A DNA stretch of 48,352 nt from Ruminococcus sp. AF31-8BH (lineage in GTDB: Bacteria; Bacillota; Clostridia; Lachnospirales; Lachnospiraceae). The notes beneath the pieces were generated by a model, which saw nothing but the letters and a program-made list of their open reading frames with translations, was not told the origin of the DNA and did no database searches. How positions within the stretch are numbered: the first letter of the stretch is position 1; each line of letters opens with the position of its first letter. This document shows, piece after piece, positions 8,724 to 17,394 of this stretch. Where the stretch lies: positions 1 to 48,352 of the forward strand of contig NZ_QTVN01000024.1 in NCBI RefSeq assembly GCF_003460605.1, read 5' to 3'. A program made the position numbers and the translations under genes.

Positions 8724-11012
8724 GTGGAGATAGAACAAGCGGTAAATAAAAGAAAAAAAATAACAAGGCTGTTGCTTATACTACTTATTATTCTTTTAAG
8801 CTTAGTTTTTATAAAGTATCTTATAAGTAAGTCTAATAAGTATATCAGCGAAAATGGAAAAAGCAGTATGGGAGCTGTTGTTGAACAGATACAGCAGACC
8901 TATGATCTTCAAGTGAGTGGGTACTACAGCCAGTTGCAGTTGGTTGAGGAATTTTTACTTCGTGAGAGGGAGCTGTCTCTTGAAACGGATACGAACAAAA
9001 GTTTCTTTGAAGCATGGGAAAAAGAATCGGAAAGCACCCTTATATTCATTCAGGAGAATGGTCAGGCAATATCCGCAGATGGAACAAAAATGCGGATTGA
9101 TATGCCAAGTAAATTTCTGCTGGACTTAAAGAATGGATACAATATTGGAAAACTGGTGCGTCTTGATTATGATCAGAAGAAAAAAGACGGTTATCTGGTT
9201 GCGATTCCATGTCAGGAATATACGATCAATGGGGAAACTTATACGGCAATTGGAACTGTGTATGATCATTCGAAACTGGATTCCATGTTAAAACTGAAAG
9301 GTTATGATGGGAAAGCATATTTGTTCATGCTGGATGATGACGGAAATATTACGTATACGAACCAGAGTGGTGATAAATACCTGCGTAATTATTCTTTGCT
9401 AAAACATTTAAAAGGGGAACAGGCTATTACAGAAGAAGAGGCTGATTTGTTCAAAAAGAAGTTTGATAACAGAGAATCCGGAGTTGCACTTTTGGGAAAA
9501 CAGAACCCCTATTATCTGGGGTATTGCCCGATAGAAAGCAACAACACCATTTTGGTATGCATTGTGGCAAAGGGAGTTGTTGACAATGTGCTGATGGATT
9601 ACCAGAAAACGGTGCTGTTTACAACAATACTCATGGCAGGTTTTATACTTTTACTTTTTGCCGGATTATTCTACAGTATTTCCAGACTTAGTCTTGCAGA
9701 TCAAAGAGCAGAATATGAAAAAAGAAATAATGAACTTCATTTACAAACAATGAAGGAAATGGAAGTAGTCAATCAAAAACTGAAAAAGGCAAAGAACGTT
9801 GCAACAGAGGCTTTACAGACAGCTGAAAATGCAAATAAGGCGAAAACGGATTTCCTGTCTAATATGTCACATGATATTCGCACACCTATGAATGCAATCA
9901 TTGGTATCACATCTTTGATCAGACATGATGCAGGTAATAAAGCAAAAGTTATAGAGTATGCAGAAAAAATAGATATTTCATCACAGCACCTGTTAGGAAT
10001 TATCAATGATGTTTTGGATATGAGCAAGATTGAGGCAGGAAAAACAGTCTTCAAGTATTCTGACTTTTCTATTCTGGATTTTGTGCAGGAACTTGACACT
10101 ATATTTCATTCTCAAATATATGAAAAGAAGCAGACACTTACAATTATAAAAGAAAATATTCAGCATGAGTGGGTGAATGGGGATCAGGTTCATTTGATGC
10201 AGATTTTCAGTAATCTGCTGTCTAATGCCATAAAATATACGCAGGAAGGTGGAAAAATTCAGTTTCTGGTAGAAGAATGTGAAACAAATTCATCCGTCTA
10301 TGCAAAGTACCGTTTCTTAGTCAGGGATAATGGAATAGGAATGTCAGCAGATTTCAAAGATAAAATCTTTGATGCTTTTACCCGTGCCGAAAATTCTGTG
10401 ACGAATAAGATCCAGGGAACCGGTCTTGGAATGGCTATTACCAGAAATCTGGTTGAAGCAATGGGAGGTACCATTGATGTGGAGAGTGAACTGGGACAGG
10501 GAAGTTGTTTTGAGGTTCTCATAGAGCTGAGAATTGCAGAGGATAGAACAGTTGCTCTGGCGGCACAAGAAGACACAGATGAGCAGGATGGTAATATTCT
10601 GCAGGGAATGAGGTTCCTGTGTGCAGAGGATAATGAGCTGAATGCTGAGATCCTGACGGAACTGTTAAAGATTGAAGGTGCAGAATGTACCATCTGTGAA
10701 AATGGTGAAGAGGTTTTGAAAGCATTTGAACAGTCTGCTCCGGGGGATTATGACATGATCCTGATGGATGTGCAGATGCCTGTTATGAATGGTTATGAGG
10801 CAACAAAGGCAATCCGCAGAAGCTCCCATGAACTGGCAAAGAAGATTCCGATCATTGCCATGACCGCCAATGCATTTTCAGAGGATATCCAGCATTCTCT
10901 GGCAGCCGGTATGAATGCACATGTTTCAAAACCGGTTGAGATGACGGTACTGGAGAAGACGATCAGAAGCATAAAATCCGGCGGGGGGGGGCACCGAACC
11001 GCAGGGCATTGA
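8724..11012 (+). CDS. Hybrid sensor histidine kinase (extracytoplasmic sensor-HisKA-HATPase-REC)
   Basis: A 762-residue membrane kinase. Transmembrane segments lie at about residues 14-34 and 297-320 and enclose a Cache-like extracellular domain. A coiled linker leads to HisKA with the H-box SHDIRTP (His383), an HATPase_c domain with DNGIGM and GTGLGMAI boxes, and a C-terminal receiver with phosphoacceptor Asp682 in LMDVQMP. No Hpt domain is present. It follows the lipoprotein gene by 2 bases and uses a GTG start, so the two are co-transcribed under the c-di-GMP riboswitch and the lipoprotein is the likely sensory partner. A run of nine G lies in the last codons, so the C-terminal residues depend on its exact length. 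Confidence 0.88.
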   Translation: MEIEQAVNKRKKITRLLLILLIILLSLVFIKYLISKSNKYISENGKSSMGAVVEQIQQTYDLQVSGYYSQLQLVEEFLLRERELSLETDTNKSFFEAWEKESESTLIFIQENGQAISADGTKMRIDMPSKFLLDLKNGYNIGKLVRLDYDQKKKDGYLVAIPCQEYTINGETYTAIGTVYDHSKLDSMLKLKGYDGKAYLFMLDDDGNITYTNQSGDKYLRNYSLLKHLKGEQAITEEEADLFKKKFDNRESGVALLGKQNPYYLGYCPIESNNTILVCIVAKGVVDNVLMDYQKTVLFTTILMAGFILLLFAGLFYSISRLSLADQRAEYEKRNNELHLQTMKEMEVVNQKLKKAKNVATEALQTAENANKAKTDFLSNMSHDIRTPMNAIIGITSLIRHDAGNKAKVIEYAEKIDISSQHLLGIINDVLDMSKIEAGKTVFKYSDFSILDFVQELDTIFHSQIYEKKQTLTIIKENIQHEWVNGDQVHLMQIFSNLLSNAIKYTQEGGKIQFLVEECETNSSVYAKYRFLVRDNGIGMSADFKDKIFDAFTRAENSVTNKIQGTGLGMAITRNLVEAMGGTIDVESELGQGSCFEVLIELRIAEDRTVALAAQEDTDEQDGNILQGMRFLCAEDNELNAEILTELLKIEGAECTICENGEEVLKAFEQSAPGDYDMILMDVQMPVMNGYEATKAIRRSSHELAKKIPIIAMTANAFSEDIQHSLAAGMNAHVSKPVEMTVLEKTIRSIKSGGGGHRTAGH
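10983..10991 (+). repeat. Homopolymer run of nine G at the end of the hybrid kinase gene
   Basis: Nine consecutive G lie in the last ten codons of the kinase. One base fewer or more changes only the C-terminal residues and shifts the stop by a few codons. Such runs slip easily in replication and in sequencing. Confidence 0.9.
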
Positions 11013-11063
11013 ACAGTGACAAATGGTTTTGATACAGTAGTGTAATTTTATTAAATCAGAAGG

Positions 11064-11093
11064 TTGACAAAGAGATGTATAGAGAAATATATT
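11064..11093 (+). promoter_or_regulatory. Promoter of the first BvgS-like kinase gene
   Basis: TTGACA (11064-11069), an 18-base spacer and TATATT (11088-11093). The predicted start near 11100 falls inside a short GACA repeat (11095-11109), so the ATG at 11075 would not be transcribed from this promoter and ATG 11126 is favoured as the kinase start. Confidence 0.65.
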
Positions 11094-11125
11094 TGACAGA
11101 CAGACAGACGAACAGGAGATTTAAT

Positions 11126-13951
11126 ATGATTTCGAGAGCAAAGAAATATGTGGCAGTGTTACTGGTTTTTGTATGCGTGTGTATGATATTTTCTCCCCTG
11201 ACTGCATATGCGGCCGAGGACAGTTCGCAGCATGAAACTGTCAAAGTCGGTTTCTTTGCCATGGATGGTTATCATGTGATGGATGAAGAAGGCAACCGCA
11301 GTGGGTATGGCTATGATTTTCTTCGGTTGATGGCCCGTTATTGGGATGTAGATTACGAATATATCGGATATGATAAGAGCTGGGATGATATGCAGCAGAT
11401 GCTTGAAGATGGCGAGATCGACATGGTAACATCTGCCCGCAAAACACCGGACAGAGAAGAAAAGTTTGATTTTTCACGTCCGATCGGAACCAATTATGGG
11501 ATGCTGACCGTCCGCAGTGACAACAGCACGATTGTGGACGGCAATTACAGCACTTACAACGGTATGCGTGTGGCGCTTTTGAACGGAAACACCCGGAATG
11601 AAGAGTTTGCGGATTTTGCAGACAACAAAGGATTTACATATGTTCCATCTTATTTTGATACGACCGCAGAGATGGAGGAAGCCCTTCAGAGCGAAAAAGT
11701 TGATGCGATTGTTACCAGTTCTCTGAGAAAAACAAACAATGAGCGAATCGTGGAGAAATTTGGCAGCAGCGATTTCTATGTCATTGTTAAAAAGGGCAAT
11801 ACAGAATTACTGAATGAGATCAATTATGCGATCGATCAGATGAATGCGGTTGAGGGTGACTGGAAAACGACGCTTTACAATAAAAATTATGAAAGCATAG
11901 AAACTAAGAATCTGGAATATACGGAGAAAGAAAAAAGTATTATTTCACAGTATTCCAAGGACAACCCGCTTCATGTTCTGTGTGATCCGACCCGTTATCC
12001 ATATTCTTATAATGAAAATGGTGAGATGAAGGGGATTATCCCGGATTACTTCCGGAAAATTGCAGACTATGCCGGGATTTCCTATGAGTTTCTTACACCT
12101 GCCACCAGAGATGAGTATATTGCTTATCAGAAAAATACGGAAACCACAGATATGAGCATCGATGCACGCCTGGAAACAGATAACTATGCTGAGACGAAAA
12201 AATGGGGGATTACTGCACCTTTCATTACGATGCAGCTGGCAAGGGTGACACGGCGTGACTTTGATGGAAAAATTAATGTTGTTACTACTGTTGACCAGAC
12301 AGCATCAAATTCCATTGAAGATGCAATGGCACCCGGTGCAGAAAAACTGATGTGCAGTACCCGACAGGAAATGATGGAGGCTGTCCGTAAGGGAAAAGCC
12401 GATGCTGCCTTCGTCTACTATTATATGGCACAGGCGTTTGTGAATAGTGACACCACAGGCACCATGGCATATACTTTGCTGGAACAGCCTACATACACCT
12501 ACCGCATGGTAATCTCATCAACAGAGAACCATGCACTGGCTGGCATCCTGACGAAAGCAATGTATGCCATGCCAAAAAATCTTGTCGAAGATCTTGCAGC
12601 CCGGTATACCACATACAAAGCAGCAGATCTGACATTTGTTGACTGGATCCGTCTGCATCCTGTTGTTACTGTTTGGGTTCTTCTTATTTTCGGATGGCTG
12701 CTGACTACTATGGCTGTGATAGCAATGCGTCTCAGTGCAAGAGAAAAAGCTCAGAAGGCAGCCCAGGAGACGGCTGAGGAAATGGCGGAACTGGCAGAGC
12801 ATGCGCAGGCTGCAAACAAGGCAAAAACAGCATTTCTGTCACATATGTCCCATGATATGAGAACACCGATGAATGCAATCATGGGATTTACCGGTATTGC
12901 AATGAAAAAAAATCCTTCAGACGAAGTGAAAAATTGTCTGGAAAAGATTGATGAAAGTTCAGAGTATTTACTGTCGCTGATCAATGATGTATTAGATCTG
13001 ACTCGCGTGGAAAGTGGAAAAGTGAAATACAATCCGGTACCGGCAGATTTGAAAAGTATCACAGATTCTGCACTGGATATTACAAAAGGCTTTCTTACGA
13101 ACAGGGATATCAGCTTTAAGATCCAGCGTGAAGAAGCAAAGATCCCAAATGTACTTGTGGATCCTGTACGTCTGCGAGATGTGCTGGTTAATATTCTGAG
13201 CAATGCCGTGAAGTTCACTCCGGATGGAGGGACGATTACATTTGAAGCCCGGTGTCAGGAAAAGGGCGGGGATGGATATATAAATATGCATTACCGCATT
13301 TCGGATACTGGTATTGGCATGAGTGAGGAATTTACAAAAGAAGTTTTTGAGGAATTTGCACAGGAAGATTCCGATGTGAGAACGCAGTACCATGGAGCTG
13401 GACTGGGGATGGCTATCGTAAAGAAGTATGTAGATATGATGGGTGGAACCATTTCCGTGCAGAGTAAAAAGCATGAGGGAACCACATTTACTGTGGATAT
13501 TCCTTTGGAAATTACAGATAAGGAATGTAATAAGTCAGACACAGGTTTTTCTGAAAAGGTAAATCTTACAGGTGTGAATGTCCTTCTTGCAGAGGATAAT
13601 GAACTGAATGCAGAGATTGCTGCCGTGCAGTTGGAAGAGTTTGGGATGAATGTAGAAAGAGCTGTGGATGGAAAGAATGCTGTTGAGATTTTCAGAAATC
13701 ATCCGGAAGGCACATTTGATGTAATCCTGATGGATATCATGATGCCTGAAATGAATGGTTATGAAGCAGCAAAAGCAATCAGGGCAATGAATGACAGACC
13801 GGATGGAAAAAACATTCCTATTATAGCAATGACAGCTAATTCATTTGCAGAAGATATTCAGGCATCACTGGATGCAGGAATGAACGCACATTTGTCAAAG
13901 CCGATTGTGATTGATGAAGTTATAAAAACAATTTTAAGATATATTCACTAA
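11126..13951 (+). CDS. BvgS-like hybrid kinase with two periplasmic-binding (SBP_bac_3) sensors
   Basis: A 941-residue protein. A signal-type segment ends near AYAAED (about residue 30). Two amino acid-binding-type modules follow in tandem (about residues 36-255 and 275-505; motifs such as RSGYGYDFLRLMA and GEIDMVTSARKT in the first, GIIPDYFRKIADYAGI in the second). A transmembrane helix lies at about 514-534, then HisKA with SHDMRTP (His576), HATPase_c with DTGIGM and GAGLGMAIV, and REC with Asp870 in LMDIMMP. The layout is that of BvgS/EvgS kinases without PAS or Hpt. AGGAG ends 7 bases before ATG 11126. Ligands of this class are often amino acids or other small molecules; here unknown. Confidence 0.9.
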   Translation: MISRAKKYVAVLLVFVCVCMIFSPLTAYAAEDSSQHETVKVGFFAMDGYHVMDEEGNRSGYGYDFLRLMARYWDVDYEYIGYDKSWDDMQQMLEDGEIDMVTSARKTPDREEKFDFSRPIGTNYGMLTVRSDNSTIVDGNYSTYNGMRVALLNGNTRNEEFADFADNKGFTYVPSYFDTTAEMEEALQSEKVDAIVTSSLRKTNNERIVEKFGSSDFYVIVKKGNTELLNEINYAIDQMNAVEGDWKTTLYNKNYESIETKNLEYTEKEKSIISQYSKDNPLHVLCDPTRYPYSYNENGEMKGIIPDYFRKIADYAGISYEFLTPATRDEYIAYQKNTETTDMSIDARLETDNYAETKKWGITAPFITMQLARVTRRDFDGKINVVTTVDQTASNSIEDAMAPGAEKLMCSTRQEMMEAVRKGKADAAFVYYYMAQAFVNSDTTGTMAYTLLEQPTYTYRMVISSTENHALAGILTKAMYAMPKNLVEDLAARYTTYKAADLTFVDWIRLHPVVTVWVLLIFGWLLTTMAVIAMRLSAREKAQKAAQETAEEMAELAEHAQAANKAKTAFLSHMSHDMRTPMNAIMGFTGIAMKKNPSDEVKNCLEKIDESSEYLLSLINDVLDLTRVESGKVKYNPVPADLKSITDSALDITKGFLTNRDISFKIQREEAKIPNVLVDPVRLRDVLVNILSNAVKFTPDGGTITFEARCQEKGGDGYINMHYRISDTGIGMSEEFTKEVFEEFAQEDSDVRTQYHGAGLGMAIVKKYVDMMGGTISVQSKKHEGTTFTVDIPLEITDKECNKSDTGFSEKVNLTGVNVLLAEDNELNAEIAAVQLEEFGMNVERAVDGKNAVEIFRNHPEGTFDVILMDIMMPEMNGYEAAKAIRAMNDRPDGKNIPIIAMTANSFAEDIQASLDAGMNAHLSKPIVIDEVIKTILRYIH

Positions 13952-13963
13952 AACTATATCGAT

Positions 13964-14007
13964 GAAGGTATAAGAGGAAGGTATAAGAGGAAGGTATAAG
14001 AGGAAGG
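13964..14007 (+). repeat. Three tandem copies of a 13-base unit carrying a Shine-Dalgarno-like core
   Basis: The unit GAAGGTATAAGAG occurs three times without mismatch (13964-13976, 13977-13989, 13990-14002), then its first five bases (14003-14007). The junctions create repeated GAGGAAGG ribosome-binding sequences, the last one 7 bases before the start of the HD-GYP gene. Confidence 0.92.
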
Positions 14008-14014
14008 AATCATA

Positions 14015-15505
14015 ATGGATAAAAGACAAAAAATACTCATTGTAGATGATGCAGAATTTAACAGGGAGATATTGAAGGAATTTCTGGGAGAAGCCTATAG
14101 CTATTTAGAAGCGGAAAATGGAATTCAGGCAATCCGGATTTTAGAAGAAAATCCGGAAATTGACCTGATGCTATTGGATGTTAATATGCCGCAGATGAAC
14201 GGCTTTGAAGTTCTGGAATGGATGAACCAGCTCCATTGGATTGATGAAACTCCTGTTATTATGATTTCTTCCGAAGGATCTGTTGATGCTATGCGTAAAG
14301 CATATGAAATGGGAATTACAGATTATATCACACGTCCTTTTGATTCTGTTATTGTAAAGAAAAGGGTTCAGAATACCCTGGAACTTTATGCGAATCAAAA
14401 GCGTCTGATCAGTGTGGTTGTAGATCAGGTTTATGAAAAAGAAGAAAATAGTAGTATTATGATCAGAATATTGAGTAATGTACTGGGATTTCGTAACAGC
14501 GAAAGCAGCGAACATATTTTACATATTCGTACAGCAACGGAAATGATGTTGAGAAAGTTGGTAAAAACAACGGATGTCTATCATCTGACAGAGACGGATA
14601 TTGCTATGATCACAACGGCATCCTCCCTTCATGATATCGGTAAAATTGGCATTCCGGAAGGAATACTGAACAAACCGGGCAGGTTGACTGATGAAGAGTT
14701 TAAGATCATGAAAACACACAGTGAAATAGGCGCATCACTGATCAGGGACATGAATTTCTCGGAAAGTAAACCATTGATTCATACTGCATGGGAAATCTGC
14801 AGGTGGCACCATGAAAGATGGGATGGGAAGGGCTATCCAGATGGTCTGAAAGGTGAGGAGATACCAATCTCCGCACAGGTAGTATCCATTGTTGATGTTT
14901 ATGATGCGCTTACCAGTGAAAGATGTTATAAGAAAGCATTTGATCATGATACAGCGGTCAAAATGATCCTGGAAGGACAATGCGGACAGTTCAATCCGAT
15001 TCTTCTTAAGTGCCTGAAAGAACTAAGCCTTCAGTTTTCCAAGATGTTTACGAATGAAACGGATGATAATAAACAGTACTATGAAGCACAGAGGCTCTCT
15101 GACGAAATACTGAAGGAAAAGTCTTTACCCCGTAAAAATTATTCGCAGCGTGTCATTGAGCTCATGCAGGAAAAGATAGAGTTCTTTAAAACGGACAGTG
15201 GCAAAATTTCCATTGAGTATAATGCAATTTCAGGCCGGATGACTATAATTAACGGTAACCGGAAGATACTGTGTCAAAGAGATGATTCGAAGTTTGATAT
15301 ATTCAAATTGTTTGAAGTAAGCAATGAAGATATTCAACATATCAGAGAGTTACTGGAGCAGACATCAATACAGAATAAAGAAATCTCATTGAAGTTGATG
15401 GCAAAGGTGGAAAATAAAAGGCAGATGTATGATCTTAAACTGCATACCTTATGGTCTCCTTTAAAGAAAGATGGATATATAGGAATTGTTGGATATATCT
15501 CTTGA
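14015..15505 (+). CDS. Response regulator with HD-GYP domain (c-di-GMP phosphodiesterase type)
   Basis: A 496-residue cytoplasmic regulator. Residues 1-125 are a receiver domain with acidic pocket DD (IVDDAEFN) and phosphoacceptor Asp55 (LLDVNMP). An HD-GYP domain follows (about 150-345) with the HD pair His206-Asp207 in LHDIGKIGIP, the second metal motif HHERWDGKGYPDG (His265, His266, Gly273-Tyr274-Pro275) and the downstream DVYDAL motif. All hallmark residues of active c-di-GMP phosphodiesterases are present. The last ~130 residues are not recognised and could be PAS-like. It is the only discrete response regulator in the block, hence the probable output for the hybrid kinases, and its product level could feed back on the upstream riboswitch. 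Confidence 0.92.
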   Translation: MDKRQKILIVDDAEFNREILKEFLGEAYSYLEAENGIQAIRILEENPEIDLMLLDVNMPQMNGFEVLEWMNQLHWIDETPVIMISSEGSVDAMRKAYEMGITDYITRPFDSVIVKKRVQNTLELYANQKRLISVVVDQVYEKEENSSIMIRILSNVLGFRNSESSEHILHIRTATEMMLRKLVKTTDVYHLTETDIAMITTASSLHDIGKIGIPEGILNKPGRLTDEEFKIMKTHSEIGASLIRDMNFSESKPLIHTAWEICRWHHERWDGKGYPDGLKGEEIPISAQVVSIVDVYDALTSERCYKKAFDHDTAVKMILEGQCGQFNPILLKCLKELSLQFSKMFTNETDDNKQYYEAQRLSDEILKEKSLPRKNYSQRVIELMQEKIEFFKTDSGKISIEYNAISGRMTIINGNRKILCQRDDSKFDIFKLFEVSNEDIQHIRELLEQTSIQNKEISLKLMAKVENKRQMYDLKLHTLWSPLKKDGYIGIVGYIS

Positions 15506-15570
15506 TTGGTGATATTATTTTGGGATATATCGAAATAAGAAGTATGTTGCATCAGTGGGAGATATTATAG

Positions 15571-17169
15571 ATGAGAAAAAATAATTTCATGAATAAAATT
15601 ATAAAGCTAAAAGGAAGTATATCGGCAGGGATAATACAAATTTTTGCCTGTCTTATTGTATATAAATTTAATATTCCAAATCCGAATATTGTGTTATTTG
15701 TTGTGCTTTCAGCGTCAATAGTACAATCCGGGTATTTGGCAGGGATAATAAGTGGTGTTATTGCTGTTTTATATTCAGCATTCTTTTTTTCCACAGATCA
15801 CAGTTGGATCTTTTATACGCCGATTAATCGTGACAAGCTGTGCGTGATTGTGTTGGGAGTTATTTCTAATATTATTCTTGTCGGAAATTTACAAGAAGCA
15901 AATAGACAGGCAGAGCATAAGATTGCCAAACTTGAATCAGAGAAAAAACAAAAGAAGAAAGAGCTTGAGCAGCAGGATGAGCTGCGTAAAGCATTAATTG
16001 CAGCAGACGCTGCGAATCGGGCAAAATCTACATTTCTTCTTAATATGAGTCATGACATTCGCACACCACTCAATGGAATCATGGGTCTGCTAAAGATCAA
16101 TATGGCACACAGTGATGATGAGGAACTTGTACGTGAAAATTACAAAGAAATGGAAAAGGCGGCAAACCATCTGTTATCTCTGATTAATGATGTCCTACAA
16201 ATGAGTAAATTGGAGGATGGCAGGGAAGAATTATCATCAGAATTAGTCTGTTTACCTGATGTTTTCTATGATATGAAAGCTATTATAGATGGAAGTGCTC
16301 TGGATAAGGGAATTTCAGTGGATTTTTCAGAAGATAGTATTTGGGTACATCCGTACGTTATAACGAATCCGCTGTATTTGCGACAAATATTTTTGAATAT
16401 ATATGGCAACAGCATTAAATTTACAAATTCTGGTGGGAAAATTTCGACAAAACAGGAATGTATAGAAGAAAAGGATAATGTAATTACCTATCGATGGATA
16501 ATTTCTGATACAGGAATTGGCATGAGCAAAGAATTTCTGAAACATATTTTTGAACCGTTTGCACAAGAAAGAGCTGATGCCCGGAGCAATTATCATGGAA
16601 CCGGACTTGGCATGGCTATTGTGAAAAAAATGATTGATAAAATGGGAGGCACGATTTCTGTTACCAGCGAAGTGGGAAAGGGATCCACTTTTGTAGTTGA
16701 ATTGCCTTTTGAAATGGGAGCTGCACCAGAAAAATCTAAGAAAGAAGAGGCGGATAAAGAGAATAGCATTCACGGTTTAAATCTCATGTTAGTAGAGGAT
16801 AATGAGTTGAATGCCGAGGTTGCAGAAATACTTTTAGAAGATGAAGGTGCAATAATTACAATGGTTAATGATGGACAGCAGGCTGTCGAATTATTTAATA
16901 ATAATCCGGTGGGTACATTTGATGCAATACTTATGGATATTATGATGCCGGTAATGGATGGATTGACAGCGACTAAAGCAATCCGGGCATTAAATCGACC
17001 AGATGCAGGAATAATTCCGATTATTGCAATGACCGCCAATGCTTTTGCAGAAGATGTACAAAGATGTTTAGATGCAGGAATGAACGCACATTTAGCTAAA
17101 CCTTTGGATATTGAAAAAGTGAAAAAAACGATTTGTGAACATACAATTGAATTATATAATAAAGAGTAA
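15571..17169 (+). CDS. Hybrid histidine kinase with KdpD-like (DUF4118-type) membrane domain
   Basis: A 532-residue kinase with no large extracellular part. Residues about 12-110 hold three or four transmembrane helices resembling the DUF4118 membrane module of KdpD-type kinases. A charged coiled coil (about 112-145) leads to HisKA with SHDIRTP (His161), HATPase_c with DTGIGM and GTGLGMAIV boxes, and REC with Asp456 in LMDIMMP. GGGAG lies 9 bases before ATG 15571; ATG 15589 is an alternative. It lies 65 bases after the HD-GYP gene, so co-transcription is possible. It lacks an Hpt domain, like the other kinases of the block. The signal sensed is unknown; intramembrane sensing is an inference. 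Confidence 0.87.
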   Translation: MRKNNFMNKIIKLKGSISAGIIQIFACLIVYKFNIPNPNIVLFVVLSASIVQSGYLAGIISGVIAVLYSAFFFSTDHSWIFYTPINRDKLCVIVLGVISNIILVGNLQEANRQAEHKIAKLESEKKQKKKELEQQDELRKALIAADAANRAKSTFLLNMSHDIRTPLNGIMGLLKINMAHSDDEELVRENYKEMEKAANHLLSLINDVLQMSKLEDGREELSSELVCLPDVFYDMKAIIDGSALDKGISVDFSEDSIWVHPYVITNPLYLRQIFLNIYGNSIKFTNSGGKISTKQECIEEKDNVITYRWIISDTGIGMSKEFLKHIFEPFAQERADARSNYHGTGLGMAIVKKMIDKMGGTISVTSEVGKGSTFVVELPFEMGAAPEKSKKEEADKENSIHGLNLMLVEDNELNAEVAEILLEDEGAIITMVNDGQQAVELFNNNPVGTFDAILMDIMMPVMDGLTATKAIRALNRPDAGIIPIIAMTANAFAEDVQRCLDAGMNAHLAKPLDIEKVKKTICEHTIELYNKE

Positions 17170-17195
17170 AAGAATGTAATTACTCTGTCAGTAAA

Positions 17196-17223
17196 TTGAC
17201 ACAAGTTGGCTGTAGAGTATAAT
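17196..17223 (+). promoter_or_regulatory. Strong promoter of the second BvgS-like kinase gene
   Basis: Consensus TTGACA (17196-17201), a 16-base spacer and consensus TATAAT (17218-17223). The transcript would start near 17230 and carry a leader of about 160 bases containing the AAGC repeat. Confidence 0.85.
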
Positions 17224-17292
17224 TATAGTAAAAGTACAGCAGAAGCTGTCGCAAAGATATTTATAAAAATGTTGTGGGGGTATTGAACATTA

Positions 17293-17390
<98 letters not shown>

Positions 17391-17394
<4 letters not shown>

